Shown here piece by piece: positions 33,381-44,935 of a stretch of DNA of 64,000 nt (position 1 is its first letter; each line of letters starts with the position of its first letter). Origin of the DNA: Ischnura elegans (Eukaryota; Arthropoda; Insecta; Odonata; Coenagrionidae); NCBI RefSeq assembly GCF_921293095.1, contig NC_060254.1:64340069-64404068 (forward strand), given 5' to 3'. A program made the position numbers and the translations under genes. The notes under the pieces were generated by a model. That model was not told where the DNA came from. It saw only the letters and a list, made by a program, of their open reading frames with translations, and did not search any database.

Positions 33381-34850
33381 TTTTGCCACAATCGCCGAAC
33401 GCATTCATTTTTTGTGACTGATTCAATGAATATATATTTTTTAACTATGCGGTCTTCAAATTCAATTTCATCAGTACTTATAAGTCGATTTATCTAATAA
33501 ATCAGACATTTAAATCGCACAGGAGAAAATATGAAATATAAGGCCTAATAATCTCGAAGGGTGATACTTCTATCTTTTCAAAATTGCTATTTGCGTATAT
33601 CTAGCACTAGAACTAAAAACCTGCTCAACCGCCTATTTAATAGAGTATTTAAAGGCCATTGAAGTCAACACCTCTAATGAAATAGTTACTTTAAAATGCC
33701 ATTCATCACTGGCTCGGATGGTGGCAAGTGACTCTGGGAATCAATTAATTTTTTGCAAACGAACTGTTTTATTCTGAAATTCAGGAATGAAGTCATAACT
33801 ATTAAATTTTATTCAAAAAACAAATATTACGTGTTAAATTTTTAACACACTATTTTAAGCACGAATTTTGTTACATTTAGTACAATAAAACTTAAAATCC
33901 ATGCTAACGATAATTCTCTCACTGTGTGACGAATGGCAAAATACGAAATAATTAGTTAAAAAATATTAAGAATATCAAGCGCATTAAGTTTATGAATTCA
34001 AGTACAATTTTTATGACATGAATGAAGCACTAAAAGATTTTTTATTTGGTTTATTAGAATTTCTGGTAATACCATAAGAAGGGAGATAGTAGAGACGATG
34101 AAATATATTTTTGTACAAAAAGGTTGCGTAATATCATTTCAAAACCAATGAGTACTTTGATAAAATGTTAAATATTAACGATCATAAAATGGTGCGTTGA
34201 CGTATCTATATATCATATAAATACCTTTTATAAGGGGCATAGAAATGGAATCAAAAATTTCCAATTATATTGTTCCGTTTACTTTGAAAGGCTGCTCTAC
34301 AGTTAGTTTGTTTCTGTAACATGGTTCTGAAACCAAACCTTAGGTGTAATCTCTTAAATTTAGACAGTAATCTCTTCTGAGAACATTTAAAAGCTATTAA
34401 ATACTGTCTGATTAGCTTACAATATGTCAATATTTCTAGATGTACTGCAGTGAATAAACCAACGCTATCCTTGTACCTATACTGTACTTTGAGAAAATTT
34501 TCTGTGCATTAATAATAAGTAACCTCTTCAAAAAATGCATGCTGTATTTGTCTCTGTTTGTCTACTTTACCTTGACATCAGATTATCTTCATACTATCCA
34601 TGAATGTAGTACAACGTGTCGAAATAGGCATTCTTAAAAACACTATGCATAAGTGCTGAAGCAAGACCGACACCTATTATTTAGTACACATATGACAACG
34701 CTTGTGTTAAATCTTGCAACGTTTCTATTAAATCCATTCCGGGAGTTTTAAATCAAAAGTTATTTTTTTTAATAAGTGAGTAAATTCTTGTTGCAATACA
34801 GTCTATGAAAGCGATCCAATGGGAATATCCATGACAATTTTATCATAAAA
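33381..34850. other. AT-rich noncoding stretch, nothing recognised
   Basis: No feature recognised. Confidence 0.45.
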
Positions 34851-35470
34851 ATATTATGAAGGTAGTAGTGTTTAAAAGCTCATAAATTTAAAAAATTAAC
34901 ATTGAATTACACAAAAGGTGCTTAAGCCTAAATAAAAAATTAGTTGCGAAATTTGGGCTTTTTAAGGTGCAATCAAGTGTAGATGCGAGATGAAGTATAA
35001 CAGATGGCTGATTCAAATCATCACAAAGTAACAATTTAGGAATATATTACGATCACGAATATTATGAAGGAAGTACAGTTGTAAAGCTTTCCAATTCAAC
35101 ATAATAATATTGAATTACGCTTAAGCTTAAATGAAAAATTAATTGAGAAATTCGGGCTTTTTACAGTTGGAATCAAGTGCAGACGCAAGACAAAGCATAA
35201 ATGCCGTTTTACACGGGGCACGTTATTGCGGAATCTGAAGTACGTGCAAAAGCGCAATCAAAATTGGGTCATGTAAAGCGGTGAATTGCTAGAACACATG
35301 CGAGAATGCGTGGATGCGAGACGGCAAAATAGCCCCTGTTCGAATTTCGTTCATGCATTCGCGCAATTCCACGCCATTTTTGAAATTAATGCAGCTCTAA
35401 CCTGCGCAATTCCGTGCCCCGTGTAGAAAGGCCTTAAGAAACGGCGAACTGAAATCCAGCGCTGAAGCAT
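34851..35470 (+). repeat. Tandem duplication; second unit holds a MITE
   Basis: Unit 1 (34851-35058) and unit 2 (from 35059) share ATATTATGAAGG(T/A)AGTA, TTGAATTAC, GCTTAAGC(C/T)TAAAT and GGGCTTTTTA. Unit 1 continues AGTATAACAGATGGCTGATT. Unit 2 reads AGCATAA, then the 234-bp MITE, then TAAGAAACGGCGAACTGA. The MITE is thus inserted at the position corresponding to 34998-35000 of unit 1. Confidence 0.75.
35201..35434. mobile_element. MITE, PIF/Harbinger-like (copy 2)
   Basis: Same family as 5350-5584 but in reverse orientation. The left end is ATGCCGTTTTACACGGGG and the right end is CCCCGTGTAGAAAGGCCT. It is flanked by TAA (35198-35200 and 35435-35437). The neighbouring tandem unit preserves the empty TAA site. 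234 bp, noncoding. Confidence 0.88.
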
Positions 35471-36060
35471 CATTCGATAATGCCGAGTATTTTAGTGGTG
35501 CGGGACTCTCCCGAGACCTGACTCCTCTTCCCCGGGAGGCGAGCGTGAATGGGACATAAATAATCAGATGGATTCAGCGGAGAGAGGGTGATTGTTTGTA
35601 ACTAATATAATCTCCGGCTCCGTAACCAGGGCGACGTAACGTCTCGTCGTATTTCCCCCTTCCTCCAAACCTCACGGCAACATTTTCATCGTCTGCGGTG
35701 CACTTCTTTCCTCTTCTGCACGCTGCGCTGCTCTCGCTCTCTCTCTGACTAAGACAGCGGGGAACACGGCAATAATTTAGAGCCACGGGACGAGAATGTC
35801 ATGCCGCATCCTCTGCATTATTAAAATATTATCCCAGCATGAGTGCGAACCGTGTTAGGAGGGCTGGTAGGGCGAAGAAATGCTTCCGGGTTTAGTAATT
35901 CTATTTTCGACGTGAGCATGGGTACGTGCAGAAGCCATGGTGACGGAGCGATAGGGGTTAAAGAACCTTAAATTGTATTCAACATCAAAGCGTTTGCGAG
36001 AGTGACGTGTTTTCTGGATGATTACTTTAATTCCAGTTTGTCTGATATAGCGATGACTTT
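35471..36060. other. Mildly GC-rich interval, nothing recognised
   Basis: Contains TCTCGCTCTCTCTCTGACT-like simple sequence near 35731-35749. A 70-codon minus-strand frame at 35574-35786 is unrecognised. Confidence 0.35.
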
Positions 36061-36076
36061 AAAACAACGAATGTTG

Positions 36077-36238
36077 TGTTGAATAAAAACTTTTGGGCTA
36101 TGTCGCCGCGTCAATTTTTGGGTGGCCCCAACGCCTCTCATAGGGAATCCCTTGAGAAAGCGACCAGCATGGGTCGGGAAACGTTGGGGCCACCCAAAAA
36201 TTGACGCGGGGACATGGCCCAAAAGTTTTTATTCAACA
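36077..36238. repeat. Near-perfect palindromic foldback element
   Basis: The arms run from TGTTGAATAAAAACTTTTGG to GGTGGCCCCAACG on the left and mirror this on the right from CGTTGGGGCC to CCAAAAGTTTTTATTCAACA. They are about 57 bases each with only 2-3 mismatches. The spacer of about 45 bases contains CCCTTGAGAAAGCGACCAGC, ATGGGTCGGGAAACG: an internal CGACC/GGTCG stem before GAAAC. A half copy lies at 3297-3395. There is no obvious target duplication. Confidence 0.9.
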
Positions 36239-38054
36239 TGACGAGTACCCGTGAAAGTTTTAGCGAAGAATAAAGAATGAATTCTAAAATAAATTTGAGC
36301 TGTTTGAGCTGAAGTTCGTTGTTATTCAGGTAAATTTTACAATTTAAGTGGTCAAAAGGTATGAATATAACTAAATTATGACTTTATACCACCAAGCATT
36401 AGAGACAGAAGTAAATATTAATTTGGAAAATAAATACAGAATATGGTGAATCCCTCTAAAATATGAGCTTATGAGGTTCTCGCATTTAGCCGTGAAATTA
36501 AATAAATGGCTAGAGAAGTTTAATAAAAGCCAAGCATCATGATATACTTATGTAAAAACAAAGTGTCGTAGGTACTTTGTATACTGTATTGATAAAAGGC
36601 TTAAGATGCAAGACCAAATAGATGTGAGTTAACTTTGTAATTGAATATTAGGTAGGTATATATATGCGTGGTACTTATTAATCATCAGTTACTTCGTTGG
36701 CAAAAAAATTACAAAATGCGGAGGAAAAAAATTACTAAACAAAAAGAATCGCGTTTTACTGCATACACTCTTATCATTTTTATTTCTCCTTAGTAACAGC
36801 ATTTACCTCATGATTCCAAAATAAGGTTTTCCTCCTCCTGACCGAGATTAAAATTATTTGCTCACATATAATTTTGCCTCCATAGGCACTTTATGGCACT
36901 ATATTTACAAGGTGATATACACAAGCGAAGCAATTTAAGCCTGATGAATTTCGCACATTTTCGCATCCTTACATGAGCAAATATGGTTTTAGATTATCTA
37001 TCTCAACTTTTATTAAATTAATTTCATGTCCTAATTAAGGTCTTAAACATAACTGAATATATTAACTGCATTAGGTTATATCAAAATGAAAACTAACATT
37101 CGAAATTTAGGAATAAGAGGTATACACGGCATTAGCAAAATTTAAGATAGCTTTTGAGATGACCTTCAACCTAATAATCATAAAAATCCAGTTCAATAAG
37201 CAAAAATAATATTTTTAAATGGGATAATGAGTAAAATGATATTATATAATTTTTACATGCGGTACCAGTATTAATGCTATAGGATTTTGTATAAACTTCC
37301 AAGCTTAACGGTTAGAGTACCTTAATTAAAAAAATATCTCGATAACCAACGCCAAGTAGCGATGTGCGGGGAATAAAATGGCTAAATACACGAAAGGAAA
37401 AATGTTGAATCAGGAGAGAAGTCTAGATAAGGAGCGTAATTTTGGGGGAAAATATTTCTTATCGAGAGAAACTCTTATCTCCAGTGCAAAGGGGTGGCTA
37501 GTTTGCAGTTCGGGTCACACTTTGTTCCCTTCGACCCTGACCCGTTGTTACTGATAGCAATGGTCGAGGCAGAGAACACTAGTGTGTTGGTAAGGCAGAA
37601 TAGGGGTGGGACCAGTGATTCGCCCACCGTGGTGCATGATAAGCCATAGGCATCAAATTTTGATTCCGATTGGCAAATGACATTGATCTTTGGGTCAATT
37701 CAATGGGTTTGTCGCATCGCTTTAACTCACCTCTATGCAATATAGGTCGTAGTGAGGCATTAGGTCAAATCCTGCTTTATGCGTCACAAAATGAAACACG
37801 TCAAGTAATACTCTTGCTGTCGCGCCATGAAAATATTCTCGTGGGGCAATAAATATAGCCTGCAGACTATAAACTGGGGACCAGGTTTTAAATGACATTA
37901 GTTGATTCATAGCTTGATAGCAAGGTGAAGCTACAATATACATTAATGATATGATTATTTAAATGTAAATCGCAAGTAGGCAAAGGAAATCCAAATTTGA
38001 CATCTTCCGTAACATAGTACATAGTGACAATTACATTAAATCAGTGCAAAATAG
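36239..38054. other. AT-rich noncoding stretch, nothing recognised
   Basis: A GC-richer patch at 37490-37660 (ACCCTGACCCGTTG, GGGTGGGACC) has no recognised repeat or gene. Confidence 0.4.
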
Positions 38055-38058
38055 TTAC

Positions 38059-38422
38059 CTTTCCCTTCCTTGCTGATAAACTTCAGTACCCCGCAAAAGA
38101 CTGCGTCGCGACATTGAACCTAAGTGATTAAAAAAATAAGTCCCAGTTACAAAACTGAATTTATTGGCAAGTAAATGTGGAATTAACGTAGAAAACGTAA
38201 TATCATTAACACTATCATAGACACTACTTTTCTCCTGACTAAAATAACTCAAGATTTTAACAATGGTTAGTATTTCCCAGTCAATAGTACTTAAGACCTC
38301 ACTTGAAATCCAAAGGACCTTTACCGCAGCCAGGAAAATACCAGGTAAAATGTGGTACATGTGATCACTATTGGGTAGGCCAAATAGGCTAAACTCCACA
38401 GTTGTCAAGATCATCCCTCTTT
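38059..38422 (-). other. Candidate internal exon (weak)
   Basis: A minus-strand open frame of about 120 codons is bounded by CTGCAG|AAAG (acceptor-like, plus coordinate 38422) and GGGAAAG|GTAACT (donor-like, 38059). The stop overlaps the donor, as expected for an exon end. The peptide mixes hydrophobic stretches with charged residues and looks natural, but I recognise no family. The polypyrimidine tract before the acceptor is poor, and its only apparent start in frame is non-ATG. Confidence 0.18.
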
Positions 38423-38449
38423 CTGCAGTCGCGAAGCTCACATTTCATT

Positions 38450-41400
38450 CAGACCATCAAATCATTATCTCATTTAGAACGCCACTGGAAACCACGAATT
38501 AAATGCTGAAAAAAGCTTCTTCTTTCACTCATAAAGGAATAACATATTCAATAACGGATAAGGCATCATAAATTATAAGTCATTTATCTCAGCCGAAAAT
38601 CTTGGGAAACATACATCAGGAGGCACATGTCACTGAAATGATTCATTCACGGTATCTCGCGGACGAGCGAGAACTTTTCTCCACCGGTCTTCTGACGTTG
38701 GAGCACCCAAACCTTCAATTACATGTGACTCATCTGTCACATAACACCATCCAACTCATCCAATGGTCGAAAATCCTACCCGTATGTCTTAGCATAGGGT
38801 ATATACTCGTCTCCGCTGATGATTTTTAAGACAATTTAATAACCGATATTGGGAATATTTTCCCTTCTGACATTACTTTGGAATTTTGATTTCCTGCATT
38901 AGCTCATTATGCCTGAACTATTTTCGTGCTACGGGCGTAATATTACGCCATTTGGCTTTTGAAAATCACAGTTTGTTTTTATCAAAGTGGTATTAATAAA
39001 CAAATAAAAAAAAAGAAAAATAAGATTCATTCTCATAAATGTTACAAAACACCCATTCCTAGCATCAAAGTTTTTAACAAAATTTGAGGTAAAAAAAGGC
39101 TCTAAATAACACAAAATTATTGTGAATGGCCTTTACTGGGTTACAGATCTACACTTACTTATGTCAGCACGGTACGGCTCGGTCCAACTTAATCAAAACG
39201 TTGGTGGTATTTCAAGTGCAGACACTTTTTCCAGGGAAATATGTTATGCTCCGAAAACAAGCATAACTACTTCGTAGTACCTACGTTCATATTCACCGCA
39301 ACCAGAATTAATCGCCGCTTTAGCTTGAGAGACGCGGAGTAAGAAACGTATGTGCCACGATCTCAACTACCTACCCTGGATTTTTCTAACTAATGAAAAA
39401 CCCAATGGTCTCAATTTTCCGTTTATTGATTCTCCAAAATTTATTTCTATTCTCAATATAAATTGAAATCATTTCCTTCAAAGCTCTGAATGTGAAAATC
39501 CATCTCGCTCTTTTCTATTTTCATGAGCGCATTCTAGCAGGAGCGTATGGAAATTTTTCGAATGAAATACCTCTGCACGACGGATCAAGTGAGTAAGGAG
39601 TGAGGATTTTCAAGTATGAGGGCCATAAAGACGTGAAAATTCCGTAGCCGGAGACGTACGAGACGCAATTGATCTAGCAACGATCCTTCTTGCAGTCGGC
39701 AGGGCCGTACGTACGTACGTGGTACCTGAGCTCCATCTCGCGTATCCCTTTACACCCCTGACCCGTCCTAGTCGGTCCACTATCGGGTCCCACCTCCTTC
39801 GAATAGGATCCAGAGGTGGCAATTCATTTTCCTTTTTACGAGTCGGACGCCACTGCAAGCAGGAGCGCTGCGGAGATATTATTGGCGCGTATTTTATTTT
39901 CTAGAACACGGCCCCACCACCCTCCATACCCCGTAGCGATTTGTTACCTGATTCCGTATCTCCTCTCACATAAAATGGAAGGATGCGTTTGTTACGGTTA
40001 AAATCCGTGAGGGAGGTTAAAAGGAGAGCTGGGACGTCCGGGTTACGGTTTACACTTTTATTTATGCACGCCGCTCTGTCCATAACACTTTTGTGCCTGT
40101 GAAAAAGAGGCTGGGGAGAGAAGAGAGGGGAACTGGACTGATCAAATGGGCTTCAGATACGTTTTATTGCTGCGGGGGGAATTTTATATCTCCATGCTGC
40201 TAAACTCACTGGGGAACTGCATGTTGAAAAAGTTGAATCGGATTGTGGTATACCTAATATTTTTGGTTTTGAACCGTATCATTCCTTTCTGTCACTCGGT
40301 CATAAATCATAAGAGAAACTAAAAAAAAATGAGAGGTAAGTTGATCGCCGGGTTACTCAGTTATATTGGAGTGCTAGTGTATATTTCTAGGAAATGTTTG
40401 TATCACTGCTTTCCGCTAAAAATAATTATTTTATATGCCTAGAATTGCAACACCTTTCTCTCTTCCCTCGATAATCTTATTTAGTTATACACGAATAGAA
40501 GGGCTATGGATTGTGGGAAATTTTTCTTATTTTATTCGATATTTTATAAAATCACGCCACAATTTGTACTTTGACGAGTTGACGCAGAATTTTATGGCTT
40601 CCATTCTTTTTGGTGGTGTTTTATGATCTCAAATAATAAACCAAGTCCTCTAAATCCATAAAATGTCTGCTACGGATATTAAAGTTTATTAATTGCAAAC
40701 CGACAAATTGCATGTAGAGTAAAAACCGCGTCATTCAAGTGATTAGGTCAATTTTCAGACCTTTGGTTAAGGTGATGTTTTATCGCGTGGTCCACCAACA
40801 GTCTGCATTAATCCACAGTTCAACAATAATTGTACTTTCAATACTTTTGTTGTAAGCACATCAAAACGATAAATGACAATTGTAGCACTTGAAATATTAT
40901 TTTGCAACGGTATCGACCAAGTACCCACTTCAGTTTTCGTACCCTAGATCTGCATCGAGGGGTCTAAAGAAACAAACGAAATGTATTCATGAATGCAGTA
41001 GAATGTTTTTAATATTATCGATAATATATCAGAATAATTCAAGGCCATTGTTGTAGTAATATCTTATATTTAAATTATTTCTCACGCATTCGAGAAAGTA
41101 TTCAGACTATCGACACAGATTTTGGTACGAGTGGACAATGTGCTTAATTTCTTTCTTTTATTCCACTAGTAAAGTGTTTTAATGAATACTTCAACTTTGC
41201 TGCGATATATCCAGTTTCATAAAATATTGTTATCTATTGGTTAAATATTGTTGAAATTAACATGTAATATAAATTATTAACGTCTATGTTTACATTTCAA
41301 ATTCATTTGTAAATTTTCATTCCGTTTGGAATACTTATGGTCTTAATTCTGATGTAAAAACTTGTTAAAACCTACGCTTCGTATTCCCTAAAAGAATTCA

Positions 41401-44400
41401 TAATGAATATTAAATTTTTCGTGATGAAATTACGGAAAATTGTTAACAACGTGATTATTCCCGATTTTACCGAGTTTGATGATGCAAGATGTTTTCTCAA
41501 GTTTTTCGGAAAGTGATTAGGCAGAGCAAAACTTGTCTGAAAGTGTATTATTTTAGTTTATTTTAATTAAATCGATGAGGTTAACAAACAAATTCCATAA
41601 ATACATTAAGCCACGACAAGAATTAACTTTGCGTAAATAGGAATATTTCAACTTAGCCCTTTACTGCATTTTGTATCATATTTCACCACTACACTCATTG
41701 CCGTTAACGCAAGGTGTATCAAATACAATACCAACCGCTGTTATACTCTGTCACTAGGTGCCAAAGGTAACAGCTTCAAATTATGTTGAATAAAGTCAGC
41801 TCCCCCAATGAGAAACTAGTGAGAGGATTAACCGGATTGATATCTATGTATTTAATTAGTAAAGGTACGGGTGTCAATGAGAAGTTTTTAATGAGCATGT
41901 GAAATGGAAAACTTTCAAATCTGTGATACATATCCATTAAATTTAAAAGTTGTCTGTAACGATAGTGTACCTACATTTGTGATACATATTAAAATGCTTC
42001 CTTAAAAATTAAAAAAAATAGTAGAGGTAGCTATTAAAATGCAGTAATTGAAGCGTTTCTGTGTATGTTTTATAGATAAATGTTTTTTTGGCATTTCATT
42101 TGGAAATTCATAAATGTTTAATATCTGCATACAGGGTATAATATCTGCATTCATTCATGAAAACTCTCTCCTTTAATGAATTTACTCACAATCCAAATTT
42201 TCGAGTCTTCAACATGTTTTTCTCACGTTTGTTATGCTAAATTCGAAGCTTATCAAACTGCCATTTTACGCAGAGTTCCGATAAACTTGATTGAAATACA
42301 TCCCCATTAAGAATACATGGCTGTGTAAAAACTAAGCCTTTTGAAAGGAAATCCATAAATCTAGGATCCGATTCTCTCAAATACTAGGAAATAACTTTTA
42401 ATAATAATCGTAGAATGACGATTCAACTTTAGAGGAAGTTCACCCGGGCCATTCTGAAAATTTTGCCATGAAAAAGATAGGGAGAAAAGAAGGTTCTAGT
42501 ACCTACTCGCGGCAATTAATGTATACATACCGTTTCTTCTCGCTGATGAAGACATTCACGGTACGAGAACGTGAAGAGGAGACTGGAGAGGTTAACTAGG
42601 ATGTCTATTTGGTGTAACGAACAGTTATAGGGAAACTTAGCTCTAATTAGTTTCTTTCCGAAGGTGTGGTGTCGGACGAAATATTCTTTCGTTCGTGGTG
42701 TGGATGTTAATTTGTACGAGCGTCCGCGCTGAAGTTCCATGTTAGTGCTAATTGGAGGAGCTGTTTCACTTTTTTTTTCCTCTTTTTCGCGGTATTTGCT
42801 CCGGTCTGGAATTACGCCGCGGCTTCGGAGTGCATCCGGAGCAGAGCTTTAGGGTGTCCCTTTGGGCCGAAAGGGTAATCGATGGAAAGATTAATTAATT
42901 TAGTTCTGTGGATGAGAATGGCTGAGAGAAATGGGAATCCTCTGTAGCAGACAGGCGTTACGTGACGTCTGGTTTAAGAATATATATGGGTGTTTTTTGC
43001 ACAGAGGATTATTTTTGTTTTGAACAACTTATTTCGCCTTTAATAGGATCACATCCCTTACAGGCGACACTTTAACTTCTAAACTTGAATGAAACAAGAG
43101 TAGATAAAAATTATGAAATTAACTCAGAAAAGAGAATAAACTTTTGATTTTTACACATTGAAATGTTTGATAGCACCCTTGCAAAGAAGTTTTGTTTATT
43201 TTACGCAGAATATATTCTCTATATGAAGGTGTAATTACTGCAAATAGTTTTCTTCTACTTAATACACGTGACAGACACAATTTAATTCTTGATTGCCATA
43301 GCACAAGAGAGTAAAGCTTTGAGAATACATTTTTATTCAAATATTTAAGTAATCTCACGTCTAAAGTAACAAATGGCAAGCCTGTGAGATGTAAAAAGTG
43401 GTAGGTGTTATCTACTTCTTTTCAAACAAATTACCAAAGTTCCGTTCTATCATAGGGAATCGGTCTCGAATAGTTAGGAATGTAAGTAAAATTTTGTTAG
43501 GCTTTCGAATCGAATGCAAAAAATATTAAATCTTATAGAGACTCGATTATCAGCAACCGTTCATTCGTAATCTTTAAAATATATAACATATTTCATTTCT
43601 AGTTTAACCCTGCCCGTTCAATTTCTCTTATAAATTCGAATCACCAATTTAATTATTGAAACTTCTAATGAGAAAATAACAGCCTTTTCTAGGTTTTAAC
43701 GAAAAACTCACTCTTAGTGTCCATGTATTTTATATGGAAAGCCAATTATGCATCGAAAATAACGGTAGGGAATACTGAAAACTTACAAGTAGTTTAACTA
43801 ACAAAAGATATTTCCTTTCATTCTTTCACTTATTACCCGTATCATGTCTGAAAGCAAAAAATAATAACGTAATTATGAAAAATATTCAGTCTTGGCTGTT
43901 TAGAATGAAAAGTGTGGAGGATTTTTTTCTATGATGTAAAACCATGTAATATATGCACGTACTTGATTCAATTCAAATGTTGTGCTTGCTTCAATTCAAA
44001 TGTTTATATGTCAGCATGACCTATAAACATGGCTACCTAAAGTTACTCCGTTTTATGTAATTAATTCTATTCTGCACTTTTATTTTTTGGAGTAATAAAC
44101 AAATATTATTTTTATTATTATTATTCATTCAAATAGCGACTCAAATGATCCGATTGTCATGAGACACTTACTGACGCATGATAGTTTACTAACGATGCTA
44201 TACCATAGCTACTCTACTTAATACTAACAATGGAATAAAATAATTCCTCTCTTGGCGTTAATGACATTATGCTACGATCTAAAATTTAATCAACCGACAA
44301 ATTATAAAAAAAGGTTTCTTTTTTCCGACATCGATGACTAATCCCAAGTGCTTGGGAAAAATATTCACCAATGAAATTGGAATCATTTAAATATAAATCT

Positions 44401-44902
44401 CATTTATAAGTTATAATGTCCATTTGATGGAGTGAATGATTTAACAGGTTTATTGCATTATTATGGCTTCCGTGTATATTTAAATTTATAATTTGGACCA
44501 TATAAATTATGAGGTGTCACTCCGGATTACTGCTTCATATGCAGGTTAATTTTGATGCGCTGGAATTCCAATAATGGCTTTAAAATTTGCCTGTTAATGA
44601 AATACTGTCACGAGGTGTGAAATGTGTGAAATTTGGAGATGATAAATGGCATTGAACTTGAGACCAAACCCCAAACATGACCACTCGTCTCCATACCACC
44701 CTCATGCCCCAAAAATGGAAGCAATTTCTTACTAGGTATTTGATAAATGATTTATTGCGATAGAAAAAATTAAAATCTGTTGTATTCCACACAGATTTAC
44801 TGAAAAATTTTACCGGTTTCAATTATTGCCTCTTGATATTCACCTTGAAAGGTTAAAACTCGCCAAATGTTTTAACAACTATGTGTGTAATGCAAGATTA
44901 TT
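38450..44902. other. Long AT-rich stretch without recognised genes
   Basis: Stops are dense in all frames. Minor notes: a (GTAC)n run at about 39706-39720 inside a GC-richer patch (39600-39900); AATAAACAAATAAA followed by poly-A at about 38994-39013, which could be a retroposon tail; a short (ATT)n run at 44109-44130; a GC-richer patch at 42790-42880. No RNA gene or transposon with both ends was identified. Confidence 0.45.
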
Positions 44903-44935
44903 TAATTTTATCTATCATGTCAAAATTCCACCAAT

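Noticed and set aside
39706..39720. (GTAC)n palindromic run
   Set aside because: Too short and simple to call more than a microsatellite.
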